From Limiplasma sp036652695 (lineage in GTDB: Bacteria; Bacillota; Clostridia; Christensenellales; Aristaeellaceae): a stretch of DNA of 38,883 nt. The notes under the pieces are model-generated. The model saw only the letters and a list, made by a program, of their open reading frames with translations, was not told where the DNA came from and did no database searches. The position numbers and the translations under genes are program-made. Location of the stretch: contig JAVVVJ010000019.1 in assembly GCA_036652695.1 (NCBI GenBank), forward strand, positions 1 through 38,883, read 5' to 3'. The first letter of the stretch is position 1, and each line of letters opens with the position of its first letter. Shown in pieces: positions 1 to 8,016 of this stretch.

Positions 1-1
1 A

Positions 2-1543
2 ACGCCCGCCAACGAATGGGAAGCCGCCGTACCGACGCCCGAGCCTGCCGCGCAGGCCGACCCGCCGGCTTACGATTTTGGTCTGGCGGAGGAACATCTA
101 TTGTCCCTGCAACAGGAACTTCGCGCACAGAAAATCCCCGTGGTCATTTTGCTGGAGGGCTGGGCAGCGGCGGGCAAAGGCACCATGGCGGGCGAATTGC
201 TGGAAGGCCTCGACCCGCGCGGCTACCACGTCTGCATCCCGCAGGAGCCTGACGATGAAGCTAGTAGCTACCCGGAGTTCCGCCGCTTCTGGATCAACAT
301 GCCCGAGCAAGGCAAGCTCACGCTGTTCATCGGGGGCTGGTACGAGCGCCCCTGTGCCGATTGTGTGGAAAGCAAGCGGGGGCGGCATGCGTTTGGGGCG
401 CGGCTGGAGCGTATCAATCAGATGGAACATATGCTCCAATGTGATGGCGTGCTGCTGCTCAAATTCTTTTTGCAAATTCCACACAGGGAGCAAAAGCGCC
501 GCCTGACGAAGCTTGCATCCAAAAAGCTCACGCGCGACCGCGTTTCCAAAGCGGATTGGGCGCAGAACAAGCATTATGACGAGTGGCAGGCCGTCTACAA
601 TCAGGCCATGGCCGCCACCAGTGAAAGCGGCGCAATGTGGCATCTTCTTCGCGCCGAAAACAAGCGCGAATGCAAGCAGCAGCTCTATAGCACCGTTACT
701 GCGGCCTTTGAGCAGGCGCTAGAGGAGCGCAAGGCGGGTCTGCGCCTGTGGGATACGCCCGCTCTGCCGGATTGCGAACCCACGCCCGTAGAGCCTATCG
801 CTCCGCTTTCCACCTGCATGCCCTTTCAGGCGGTGCAGGGCGATTATAAGCAGGCGCTGCACGACGCTCAAAAAAAGCTGAATGCGCTCCAATACGAGCT
901 TTTCTGCCGCCGCATCCCCATGGTGCTCGCCTTTGAGGGCTGGGACGCGGCTGGCAAGGGCGGCAGCATCCGCAGGTTAAGCGCCGCGCTGGATGTGCGC
1001 GGCTTCACCGTCATCCCCATCGCCTCCCCCACGCCGGAGGAAAAGGCGCATCACCACCTCTGGCGCTTTTGGAAGATGCTCCCGCAAAAGGGTCATATCG
1101 CCATTTTTGACCGCACATGGTACGGTCGCGTCATGGTGGAGCGCATCGAAGGCTTCTGCACACAGGCGCAATGGCAACGCGCTTACGAGGAAATGAACCT
1201 CTTCGAGCGCGAGCTGGTGCAAAGCGGCGCCATCGTGCGCAAATTCTGGCTACAGATTGATTCCGATGAGCAGCTCAAGCGCTTCGTGGCACGCCGCGAT
1301 GATCCGCAAAAGCAGTGGAAGATCACCGATGAGGATTGGCGCAACCGTGAAAAATGGCTCGCCTATGAAACCGCCGTCAACGAAATGCTGCAAAAAACGC
1401 ACACGGCGCACGCCCCATGGATCGTGGTGGAGGCAAACAACAAGCAGTACGCGCGCCTCAAGGTGCTCCATTCTGTCATTGCCGCCATTGAGGAACGCCT
1501 CATACAGGATAAAAAGCAAAAGGAGGAGAAGAGCCATGCATAA
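2..1543 (+). CDS. pap: Polyphosphate:AMP phosphotransferase (two-domain PPK2), 5' partial
   Basis: Transfers phosphate from polyphosphate to a nucleotide; the two-domain PPK2 class typically makes ADP from AMP. The frame is open from base 2 to the stop at 1541-1543, so the true start lies left of the window. An internal TTG at 101 is not a convincing start because the frame upstream still reads as protein. Two PPK2 domains are visible in tandem. The first has Walker A GWAAAGKG, but where the family has a D-R-x-W-Y motif it reads IGGWYERP. The second has GWDAAGKGG followed by FDRTWYGR and WYGRVMVERIEGF. The first domain is therefore probably non-catalytic and the second active, as established for fused family members. 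The 3' end overlaps the next gene by 8 bp, suggesting translational coupling. Family assignment is firm; the AMP rather than ADP preference is inferred from the tandem architecture. Confidence 0.9.
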   Translation, partial: TPANEWEAAVPTPEPAAQADPPAYDFGLAEEHLLSLQQELRAQKIPVVILLEGWAAAGKGTMAGELLEGLDPRGYHVCIPQEPDDEASSYPEFRRFWINMPEQGKLTLFIGGWYERPCADCVESKRGRHAFGARLERINQMEHMLQCDGVLLLKFFLQIPHREQKRRLTKLASKKLTRDRVSKADWAQNKHYDEWQAVYNQAMAATSESGAMWHLLRAENKRECKQQLYSTVTAAFEQALEERKAGLRLWDTPALPDCEPTPVEPIAPLSTCMPFQAVQGDYKQALHDAQKKLNALQYELFCRRIPMVLAFEGWDAAGKGGSIRRLSAALDVRGFTVIPIASPTPEEKAHHHLWRFWKMLPQKGHIAIFDRTWYGRVMVERIEGFCTQAQWQRAYEEMNLFERELVQSGAIVRKFWLQIDSDEQLKRFVARRDDPQKQWKITDEDWRNREKWLAYETAVNEMLQKTHTAHAPWIVVEANNKQYARLKVLHSVIAAIEERLIQDKKQKEEKSHA

Positions 1544-2369
1544 GCGCCTATCCATCGGCTACCAGCTCTATTCCGCCCGCGAGGATGTTGCAAACGATAT
1601 GGAAGGCACGCTTGCCCAGCTTGCCGACATGAACTATCAAGGCGTGGAATTTGCGGGTTTTTTTGATCACAGCGTGAAGGATATCCATCGGCTGATGAAA
1701 AAAACCGGCCTGACCCCCATTTCCAGCCATGTCCAGCTGCGGGAAATCCGCGAAAATCCACATGCGGTCATCGCCTTCCATCAGGATATCGGCTGCCCGT
1801 ACATCGCCGTTCCCTCCCTGTCGGAAAGCGACCGTCCCGGCTCCAGCGGCTTCGCCGCCGCGCTGCAAACCCTGTACACCTTTGGCAGGCTCTGCAAAAA
1901 GCATGAAATCACCTTGCTGTACCATAACCACGATGTGGATTTTGCCGAGGTGAGCGGTCAAGCCGGGCTGGATTTTATTCTGGACGCGATTCCCGCAAAC
2001 TTGCTGCAAACCGAACTGGACACCTGCTGGGTGCGCTGCGCGGGTGCCGATCCCGTGGCCTACCTGCGCAAATACGCTCAGCGCAGTCCGCTGGTGCATG
2101 TCCACGATTTTGAGGGCGTGCTCGGGGAGCGGCCGCCCTATGCCCTCACTGGGCTGGATGCCACCGAGCCAGCCGTCCCCGCCAAAACGCCGTTCATGTT
2201 CAAGCCAGTCGGATATGGCTGTCAGGATATGCCCGCGCTGATCGAAGCGGCAAAGTTCTGCGGCACGCGCTGGCTCATCGTGGAGCAGGATGAAAGCCTG
2301 GAGCGCCCTCCGCTGGAGGCCGCCCGCATGAGCGTGGACTATCTGTTATCACAAAACTTGAACCGATAG
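1536..2369 (+). CDS. Sugar phosphate isomerase/epimerase (xylose isomerase-like TIM barrel)
   Basis: A 277-aa cytoplasmic protein of the AP-endonuclease-2/xylose-isomerase-like TIM-barrel family, which isomerises or epimerises sugars or inositols using a divalent metal. The ATG at 1536 was chosen because AGGAGG lies about 7 bases upstream (1521-1526) and the encoded N-terminus (LSIGYQLYSAR) is typical. Visible family features are HNHD at residues 130-133, ELDTCW around 160-165, VHVHDFEG around 188-194 and VEQDES near 250; these positions supply the usual Glu/Asp/His metal ligands. The start overlaps the end of pap by 8 bp, so the two are probably co-transcribed. A strong hairpin terminator follows. 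The sugar substrate cannot be told from sequence. Confidence 0.85.
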   Translation: MHKRLSIGYQLYSAREDVANDMEGTLAQLADMNYQGVEFAGFFDHSVKDIHRLMKKTGLTPISSHVQLREIRENPHAVIAFHQDIGCPYIAVPSLSESDRPGSSGFAAALQTLYTFGRLCKKHEITLLYHNHDVDFAEVSGQAGLDFILDAIPANLLQTELDTCWVRCAGADPVAYLRKYAQRSPLVHVHDFEGVLGERPPYALTGLDATEPAVPAKTPFMFKPVGYGCQDMPALIEAAKFCGTRWLIVEQDESLERPPLEAARMSVDYLLSQNLNR

Positions 2370-2376
2370 ATAAAGC

Positions 2377-2419
2377 AAAAAGCGGGTGCAAGGGATTTAC
2401 TTCCCCGCACCCGCTTTTT
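2377..2419. terminator. Bidirectional intrinsic terminator between the isomerase and znuB genes
   Basis: A perfect 13-bp inverted repeat: the left arm at 2377-2389 (AAAAAGCGGGTGC) pairs with the right arm at 2407-2419 around a 17-base loop. The outer part supplies a T run in either direction. It lies between two convergent transcription units (isomerase on plus, ending at 2369; znuB on minus, ending at 2428) and should serve both. Confidence 0.9.
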
Positions 2420-2427
2420 GATTGTCT

Positions 2428-3240
2428 CTATTTTTTCTTTCCCACGGCGCTTGCCACTAAGAACGCCAAAATGTTCACCACCACAACGCTCGCCCCTGCT
2501 GGCGTTGCTAACGCATACGAGCAGCACAGCCCCACAAAGTAGCAGCACACCGATACCACTGCCGCCAAAATCGTTACGCTTCGGAAGCTCTTGCACACCC
2601 GCATGGCCGTAAGCGCCGGAAAAATAACCAAGCTGGAAATGAGCATCGCGCCCATCACCCGCATGCCCAGCACAATCGTAATCGCGGTCAAAAACGCCAG
2701 CAGCATTTGATACGTCTCCGCGCGCTCCCCCGTTGCCCGCGCAAAGGTTTCGTCAAACGTAATCGCAAAGATTTTGCGGTAAAAGACAAGAAACAGCGTA
2801 AGCACCACCAATGCCAGCACTACGCTCAGCTGCACATCGCTCTCGCTCATCGCCAGCACGCTGCCAAAAAGGTAGTTGTTTACATCGCTCGTCATGCCCG
2901 TGCTCAGTGAAAGCACAATCACGCCCACCGCCAGCGAGCCCGTCGAAATCATCGCGATCAGCGCGTCCCCTTTGAGCTTTCCCGTGCTGCTCAGGCGCAG
3001 CAGCAAAAACGCCGCCAGCACCACCACAGGGATCGTCACCACCATAGGGGCAAGCCCCAGCGCCGTTGCTACCGCCAGCGATCCAAAGCCCACATGGCTC
3101 AACCCGTCCCCAATCATGGAATAGCGTTTGAGCACCAAGCTGACGCCCAGCAGCGCCGCGCATAGGGATACCAGCACCCCTACAATCAGTGCGCGCACCA
3201 TGAATTGGTAGCTAAACATCGTTTCCAGCATCTCAAGCAT
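2428..3240 (-). CDS. znuB: Zinc/manganese-type ABC transporter permease (ABC-3 family)
   Basis: The 270-aa integral membrane subunit of a metal-uptake ABC importer. Several hydrophobic segments are visible, with the family-typical SMIGDGLSHVGFGSLAVA region and the GMRVMGAMLISSLVIFPALTA stretch of ABC-3 permeases (ZnuB/MntB/TroC). The ATG at 3240 was chosen over the longer open frame because GGGAGG lies 8 bases upstream and the ATG falls just inside the end of the ATPase gene (8-bp overlap, translational coupling). It is the last gene of a zur-znuA-znuC-znuB operon on the minus strand and is followed by a terminator. Zinc is the likely substrate, but manganese or iron cannot be excluded from this subunit. 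Confidence 0.9.
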   Translation of the reverse strand: MLEMLETMFSYQFMVRALIVGVLVSLCAALLGVSLVLKRYSMIGDGLSHVGFGSLAVATALGLAPMVVTIPVVVLAAFLLLRLSSTGKLKGDALIAMISTGSLAVGVIVLSLSTGMTSDVNNYLFGSVLAMSESDVQLSVVLALVVLTLFLVFYRKIFAITFDETFARATGERAETYQMLLAFLTAITIVLGMRVMGAMLISSLVIFPALTAMRVCKSFRSVTILAAVVSVCCYFVGLCCSYALATPAGASVVVVNILAFLVASAVGKKK

Positions 3241-3934
3241 GCGCCTCGCCTCCCGCAAACGCCGCGCCCAATGGCGACCGGCAGTACTCTTCCGCCGTGC
3301 CAAGGAAGGTTCGCCCATGCGCCATATGCAGCACGCGCGTCGCATAGCTCAGCGCCACGCCGATGTCGTGCGAAATCATCACGACGGTCAAGCCCTTCTC
3401 CCTATGCAGCATCTCAATGACTTCATACATTTCGCGCGTCACCAGCGGATCCAAGCCCGCCACAGGCTCATCCAGCAGCAGCATGGTCTTGGTGGCGCAA
3501 AGCGCGCGCGCCAGCAGCACGCGCTGCTGCTGCCCGCCCGAAAGCTCCATAAAGCTCCGCTTGCAAAGCGCCTCAATCCCCATCAAGCCCATGTTAGCCT
3601 GCGCAGTGCGCCTTTGCGCCGCGTTCAGCCAAGGTGCAAAGCCTCTGCAGCCGGAGGTCACCACCTCCCACACCGATGCGGGAAAGTCCTTCTGCGTTTC
3701 CGAACGCTGGGGCAAGTAGCCAATCTCGTTGCGCTGCAAGCCATCGCCATAAACCACATGACCCTTAACGGGCGTCATCAGCCCCAGCAAGCCCTTCACC
3801 AGCGTGGATTTGCCGGATCCGTTCTCCCCCACAATGCACAGGTAATCTCCGCGCCGCACCGTCAATGTCAGCCCGTCCACCACCACATGCCCCTCATAGG
3901 CAAAGGTGGTTTGTTCACAGGAAATCAGCGGCAT
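3233..3934 (-). CDS. znuC: Zinc-type ABC transporter ATP-binding protein
   Basis: A 233-aa cytoplasmic ATPase of the metal importer. Walker A GENGSGKST is at residues 36-44, the signature LSGGQQQR about residue 130, Walker B MLLLDEP follows it, then D-loop AGLDP and switch histidine ISHD. This is the typical length for ZnuC/MntB-type ATPases. The start ATG at 3934 shares one base with the TGA stop of znuA, and the 3' end overlaps the permease start by 8 bp, so all three transporter subunits are translationally coupled. GGGAGG lies about 10 bases upstream of the start. Confidence 0.93.
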   Translation of the reverse strand: MPLISCEQTTFAYEGHVVVDGLTLTVRRGDYLCIVGENGSGKSTLVKGLLGLMTPVKGHVVYGDGLQRNEIGYLPQRSETQKDFPASVWEVVTSGCRGFAPWLNAAQRRTAQANMGLMGIEALCKRSFMELSGGQQQRVLLARALCATKTMLLLDEPVAGLDPLVTREMYEVIEMLHREKGLTVVMISHDIGVALSYATRVLHMAHGRTFLGTAEEYCRSPLGAAFAGGEAHA

Positions 3935-4938
3935 CAGTTCAAGGCCTCCCTCAGCGCGTCCACATTGCCGTGCATCAAGCTCAGGTACGTTGCGCCGCCG
4001 GCCAGCTCGTCAGCGGATACGTTGTGGCAGCTGTGAAATAGTCGCTCCTTCGCGCCTGTCTCGGCCGCCAGCACATCGGCAGTTTTGCGGCTGGAAAATT
4101 CAATGTAGAAAATCACCGGAATCTGTTCCTTTTGTACCTCGTCCACCAATGACATCACGGTTTTTACGCTGGGCTCGCTGTCCTCGCTACAGCCGGGAAA
4201 AGCCGCGTCATAGCGCAGGCCGTAGGCGTCCACAAAATACCGCAGCGGAAACCGATCCCCAAAGATGATCAGGTCGCGCTTGCCGCTTTTCACCACGTCC
4301 TCAAAGGCCGCGTCCAGTTGATCAAGCTCCCCTAGGTACGCTTGCAGCGTTGCTTCAATCTCTGCGCCGCTAGCCGGCGCAAGCGCCTCTAGCCGCTTCG
4401 CCAGCGCACGCACAATCAGCATCGCGTTCTTGGGCGAGGTCCATACATGCTCGTCCAGCTCCACCGTTTCCTGCGCATGCTTGTGCGCTTCCCCGCCCGC
4501 GCTCTCTGGCTTCATGCTGGAGCTGTGCTCCTCCGCAACAGCGGTTACGCAATCCATCAGGCGAAAGGTCTCCGGCGCATTTTCCCCCATGGCTTCCAAA
4601 ATGCTCTCCACCCACGCGTCGCTCTCGCCCCCTACATAAAGAAACAAATCCGCGTTCTGGATCGCGATGATGTCCTGCGGGGTGGGCTCGTAGCTGTGGC
4701 TCTCACTGCCCGGCGGCAGCAGCAGCGTCACGTCCGCGGCATCGCCCGCCATTTGGCGTGCAAAGTCATAGGCAGGAAAGACCGTCGCGATTAGCTTGAG
4801 GCGACCATCGCTCTGTTCCGCACTCGCGGTGGACGCGCCCCATGCGCCTTGCGGCAGAGGCGCGGTCAGCGCCACCGCGCAAAGCGCCGTCATCAGCAAG
4901 ATGCCTACCATTTTCCGGATTTTCATAAAGCTCCTCAT
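3934..4938 (-). CDS. znuA: Zinc-type ABC transporter substrate-binding protein (variant ligand set)
   Basis: A secreted metal-binding component (cluster A-I, ZnuA/TroA fold), 334 aa. An N-terminal signal segment (LLMTALCAVALTAPL) is present with no clear lipobox. Candidate ligands are H81 (PGSESHSYEP) and H164 (DEHVWTSP). The third canonical His motif is replaced by FGDRFPLRYF, leaving D228, and a His/Cys-rich FHSCHNVS follows at 301-308. Only a short His loop (GGEAHKHA) is present. The start at 4938 overlaps the regulator stop in ATGA and has GAGGA 7 bases upstream; an internal ATG at 4926, also with a nearby AGGAG, is an alternative. Being co-operonic with a Fur-family regulator and a Fur-type box makes zinc the likely cargo, with iron or manganese possible. 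Confidence 0.88.
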   Translation of the reverse strand: MRSFMKIRKMVGILLMTALCAVALTAPLPQGAWGASTASAEQSDGRLKLIATVFPAYDFARQMAGDAADVTLLLPPGSESHSYEPTPQDIIAIQNADLFLYVGGESDAWVESILEAMGENAPETFRLMDCVTAVAEEHSSSMKPESAGGEAHKHAQETVELDEHVWTSPKNAMLIVRALAKRLEALAPASGAEIEATLQAYLGELDQLDAAFEDVVKSGKRDLIIFGDRFPLRYFVDAYGLRYDAAFPGCSEDSEPSVKTVMSLVDEVQKEQIPVIFYIEFSSRKTADVLAAETGAKERLFHSCHNVSADELAGGATYLSLMHGNVDALREALN

Positions 4939-5375
4939 TTCTGTTCCTCGTTCTTATGGGCGGCGCGGCAGGCCTCGCAGCAGCCATATAAAATGGTCTG
5001 CCCCTCATCCAGCGTAAAGCCGTGATGGCGAGTTAAGTGCGCCGCAAAAGCCTCCACCTCATCGCAATGCAGGTGCTCCAGCGCGCCGCAGTAGCTGCAA
5101 CGAATATGCAGATGGCTCTGTTTGCATGGATTGTACTGAAAGCGCGCCGCCTCCCCGCTATCATGCGGCGTATAGCGGCGCAGCACATAAGCGGCGCACA
5201 GGCGCGCGATAGCGCGGTACACCGTTGTCTGTCCCACGTCCATTCCCTGTTCCAGCAGCGCCGTGTACGCTTCCTCCGCCGTCAGGCAATCCTCTGCCCT
5301 TTTGGCAAAAAGCTCCGCGACAGCCTCCTGCTGGCGCGTCTGGTAGTTCCCTCGGTTTGACATACAGCAAAGCAT
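4935..5375 (-). CDS. Fur-family metalloregulator (probable Zur)
   Basis: A 146-aa DNA-binding metal sensor. The N-terminal winged helix includes the recognition region MDVGQTTVYRAIARL. The C-terminal dimerisation domain has two CxxC structural zinc pairs (CSYCG and CCEAC) and an SHLHIRC metal-site segment. The start at 5375 has AGGA 5 bases upstream; the ATG at 5363 (MSNRGNYQ) is an alternative and gives the more usual family N-terminus. It is the first gene of its operon, overlapping znuA by 4 bp. A near-consensus promoter and a 19-bp Fur-type box lie just upstream, so autoregulation and co-repression of the importer are likely. Calling it Zur rather than Fur is inferred from the transporter it precedes. 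Confidence 0.88.
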   Translation of the reverse strand: MLCCMSNRGNYQTRQQEAVAELFAKRAEDCLTAEEAYTALLEQGMDVGQTTVYRAIARLCAAYVLRRYTPHDSGEAARFQYNPCKQSHLHIRCSYCGALEHLHCDEVEAFAAHLTRHHGFTLDEGQTILYGCCEACRAAHKNEEQK

Positions 5376-5404
5376 CCTTTTCCTGCATACAAGGCATTCG
5401 TGTT

Positions 5405-5423
5405 GAAAATGATTTTCATTTTC
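5405..5423. promoter_or_regulatory. Fur/Zur-type operator
   Basis: GAAAATGATTTTCATTTTC matches the classical 19-bp Fur box (GATAATGATAATCATTATC) at 15 of 19 positions and is a near palindrome. It sits at the predicted transcription start of the regulator-znuACB operon, directly downstream of the -10 element at 5432-5437, where a bound repressor would block initiation. Confidence 0.8.
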
Positions 5424-5431
5424 GTTTTGAA

Positions 5432-5460
5432 AGTATACACGCCCTTTGCACGCTTGTCAA
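5432..5460 (-). promoter_or_regulatory. Sigma-A promoter of the zur-znuACB operon
   Basis: On the minus strand, TTGACA (5455-5460), a 17-base spacer, then TATACT (5432-5437): a near-consensus promoter. Transcription would start near 5425, inside or beside the Fur-type box, about 50 bases before the regulator start codon. Confidence 0.85.
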
Positions 5461-5528
5461 GCATGGGCTCATGTTCGAAATTTCCTTCTTTTCCCATCTT
5501 GTCTCATAGGATTCTCATCCAGCCCGCA

Positions 5529-5557
5529 TTGCCTCACACCCAAAACTATGCTATACT
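5529..5557 (+). promoter_or_regulatory. Predicted sigma-A promoter of the flippase-MATE unit
   Basis: TTGCCT (5529-5534), a 17-base spacer and TATACT (5552-5557). The predicted start is near 5564, about 45 bases before the ATG at 5610. It is divergent from the znu operon promoter. Confidence 0.6.
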
Positions 5558-5609
5558 GTTTTTTGGCTATTTGCAGCCAATACAAGCATGAAGTTGGAGA
5601 AACGTTTGA

Positions 5610-6680
5610 ATGAAACCAATGGCCAAAAGGCTTCTCAGCTCTCTTTTTTTGCTCTTTACACTCGGCGTGGTGCTCTACATCGGTTTAAGCGGCAACGATT
5701 TAGCCGAGCTTCTCGGCGCACTTCACTCCATTAGCCCCGTCTACTTGCTGCTGTGCCTGTTCAGCTGGGCGCTTTATGTGCTTACGGACGCGCTTTCGGT
5801 GCATGTATTTCTGCGCAAGCAAGGCTACCCCATCGCCCTGTGGCAGAGCCTGCACGCCGCCATGACGGGGATCTATTACTGTAACGTTACGCCCGGCGCA
5901 TCCGGCGGCCAGCCCCTTGAAATGTACTGTTTAAGCAAGTACAAGGTGCCCATTGGCATCAGCGGGTCCGCTATGGTGATTAAGTTCATCAGCTTCCAGT
6001 TCATGCTGCTGCTCTGCGGTTCCGTGCTTTGGGTTGCCAACGCGGGCTTTGTAGCGGAGCATACGCAGGGCGCGCTGTGGTTTGTGCTGCTTGGCTATAT
6101 CGTCAATTTTTTCTCCATCGGCATGATGCTGTTGATGGCCATCAGCCAAAGAGCCGTTCGCTGGGTCATCCGGGTTTGCATTCGCCTGGGCGTGAAGCTC
6201 CACCTTTGCAAAAACCCCGATTCCTCCCGTCAAAAATGGGAAAACCACTGCCAAAGCTTCCTCGAGAGCGTCCAGCTTGTGATCCGCCACCCGCGCGAGG
6301 TTCTTGTGCAGTGCCTCATTGCCGTTGCGCAGCTCTTTTCGCTCATGCTCGTAATCGTTGCCATCTATCATGCCTTTGGGCTTACTGGCGCCGGGTTTTG
6401 GGAACTTTGCACCATGGGCGTGCTGCTCTACATCGGCGCCAGCTACACGCCGCTGCCCGGCGCGTCCGGCGCGCAGGAAGGCGGCTTTGCGGTGCTCTTC
6501 AAGGGGATTTTCCCCTCTGCCCACCTCTTTGTTGCCCTGCTCCTTTGGCGCTTCTCTACCTATTATTTGAGCGTGCTCGTCGGCGCGGTGATGACCGCCG
6601 TGGAAAACGTTCGCAGCCTGCGCAAGTCCCGCACAGTACCAAAGCAAGAGGGTGTTACAGACGAACATTCCCGCCCATGA
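5610..6680 (+). CDS. Flippase-like membrane protein (LPG synthase TM domain, UPF0104)
   Basis: A 356-aa polytopic membrane protein of the lysylphosphatidylglycerol-synthase transmembrane/YbhN-like family (PF03706 type). About eight hydrophobic helices are visible, with conserved NVTPGASGGQP near residues 95-105 and the matching YTPLPGASGAQEGGF near 285-300, both hallmarks of the family. There is no C-terminal aminoacyl-transferase domain, so it is not a full MprF. Members are proposed to move lipids or lipid-linked substrates across the membrane; the substrate here is unknown. GGAGA lies about 9 bases upstream of the ATG. The end overlaps the next gene's predicted start by 29 bp, suggesting co-transcription with the MATE transporter. 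Confidence 0.85.
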   Translation: MKPMAKRLLSSLFLLFTLGVVLYIGLSGNDLAELLGALHSISPVYLLLCLFSWALYVLTDALSVHVFLRKQGYPIALWQSLHAAMTGIYYCNVTPGASGGQPLEMYCLSKYKVPIGISGSAMVIKFISFQFMLLLCGSVLWVANAGFVAEHTQGALWFVLLGYIVNFFSIGMMLLMAISQRAVRWVIRVCIRLGVKLHLCKNPDSSRQKWENHCQSFLESVQLVIRHPREVLVQCLIAVAQLFSLMLVIVAIYHAFGLTGAGFWELCTMGVLLYIGASYTPLPGASGAQEGGFAVLFKGIFPSAHLFVALLLWRFSTYYLSVLVGAVMTAVENVRSLRKSRTVPKQEGVTDEHSRP

Positions 6681-8010
6681 CCGCCTTTTTTCCAATCGCG
6701 ACCTTGTTCGCCTCATTATCCCGCTGGTAATTGAGCAATTCCTCGCGATTTTTATCGGCATGGCGGATACCGTCATGGTCAGCACTGTTTCAGAATCCGC
6801 CGTATCCGCCATATCGCTGGTGGATAGCATCAACGTACTGCTGATACAGCTGTTTTCCGCGATGGCTACGGGCGGCGCGGTTGTTGCCGCGCAATACCTA
6901 GGCAGGCGCGAACCCGAACACGCCTGCAGCGCCGCCAAACAGCTCCTTTACGTATCGCTGGCGATGGCGCTTGTGATTGCCATTCCCTCCATCGTTTTTT
7001 GCGACCCCATCCTTCGCTTTGTCTTTGGCAACCTCAGCGAGGGCACCATGGCCTACTGCCGCACCTACTTCTATATCTCTGCCCTCAGCTACCCCGCGCT
7101 CGCGCTGTATAACGGCGGCGCGGCGCTCCTGCGCGCCATGGGCAACAGCAAGGCCAGCATGTACACCTCTGTGATGATGAACCTCGTCAACGTCGGCGGT
7201 AACGCCTTGCTGATCTATGGCCTGCACATGGAGGTTGCGGGCGCGGCGATTGCCTCCATGCTCTCGCGCGTGCTGGCGGCGGTCATCATGATCAAGCTGC
7301 TGCTGAACCGTTCCTCCCCCATCCACCTCATCCGTCCCACCAAGCCGGAGCCAGATCCCCGCATGATCCGGCGCATTTTCAGTCAAGGCATTCCCAACGG
7401 CGTGGAAAACAGCATTTTTCAGGTTGGCAAGCTGCTTGTGACCGGTATTGTGGCTATGTTTGCAGAGTCCATCATCGCGGCAAACGCGGTCTCCAACAAT
7501 ATCGCTACTTTGGCCAACCTGCCCGGCGCCGCCATTGGGCTTGCCATTGTCACGGTGGTTGGGCAGTGCGTAGGTGCGGGCAATCAGGCGCAAGCGCGCT
7601 ATTATTCCATGAAGCTGCTTAAAATCACCTATGCGTGTATGTTTGTGACCAACGTATTGCTCTTTTTCTTTGCACGCCCCGTGGCCGGTCTGTTTAACCT
7701 AAGCCCCGAAGGGCTTGATGCCTCCACCGAGGTACTTCAGTTCTTCGCGGTTTGCGCGGCCTTCCTGTGGCCCGCAAGCTTCACCGTCCCCAACGCGCTT
7801 CGCGCCGCCGGGGATGCAAAGTTCACCATGATCGTAGCAGTGCTGTGCATGTGGGTTTTCCGCATCGGCTTTAGTTACCTGTTCGTTTACGGCTTTGGCA
7901 TGGGTCTGCTTGGCATTTGGGCGGGCATGGTGTCGGATTGGATTGCCCGCGCGGCGCTGTTTGCATGGCGCTACCACAGCGGTCGCTGGCTCACCAAAAA
8001 GGTAATCTAG
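6652..8010 (+). CDS. MATE family multidrug/cation antiporter
   Basis: A 452-aa inner-membrane exporter of the MATE superfamily with twelve predicted helices in two homologous halves (first half from LVRLIIPLVIEQFLAIFIGMADTVMVS, second from FSQGIPNGVENSIFQVGKLLV). Family members use a Na+ or H+ gradient to expel organic cations or metabolites; the cargo is not predictable. The best start is the GTG at 6652, overlapping the previous gene by 29 bp. AAGAGG directly abuts it, so the ribosome site is poor and the start is uncertain by a few codons. No other suitable in-frame start precedes the first helix. The gene ends 6 bp from the convergent DUF5131 gene with no terminator between them. Confidence 0.9.
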   Translation: MLQTNIPAHDRLFSNRDLVRLIIPLVIEQFLAIFIGMADTVMVSTVSESAVSAISLVDSINVLLIQLFSAMATGGAVVAAQYLGRREPEHACSAAKQLLYVSLAMALVIAIPSIVFCDPILRFVFGNLSEGTMAYCRTYFYISALSYPALALYNGGAALLRAMGNSKASMYTSVMMNLVNVGGNALLIYGLHMEVAGAAIASMLSRVLAAVIMIKLLLNRSSPIHLIRPTKPEPDPRMIRRIFSQGIPNGVENSIFQVGKLLVTGIVAMFAESIIAANAVSNNIATLANLPGAAIGLAIVTVVGQCVGAGNQAQARYYSMKLLKITYACMFVTNVLLFFFARPVAGLFNLSPEGLDASTEVLQFFAVCAAFLWPASFTVPNALRAAGDAKFTMIVAVLCMWVFRIGFSYLFVYGFGMGLLGIWAGMVSDWIARAALFAWRYHSGRWLTKKVI

Positions 8011-8016
8011 CCCGCG

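Noticed and set aside
101..1543. TTG at 101 as the start of pap
   Set aside because: The same frame continues upstream to the window edge with protein-like sequence, so the gene is 5' truncated by the window rather than starting at 101.
5931..6938. Long minus-strand open frame opposite the flippase gene (335 aa), and similar antisense frames elsewhere
   Set aside because: They are shadows of GC-rich coding genes: low-complexity His/Ala/Arg-rich products without ribosome sites or recognisable domains.
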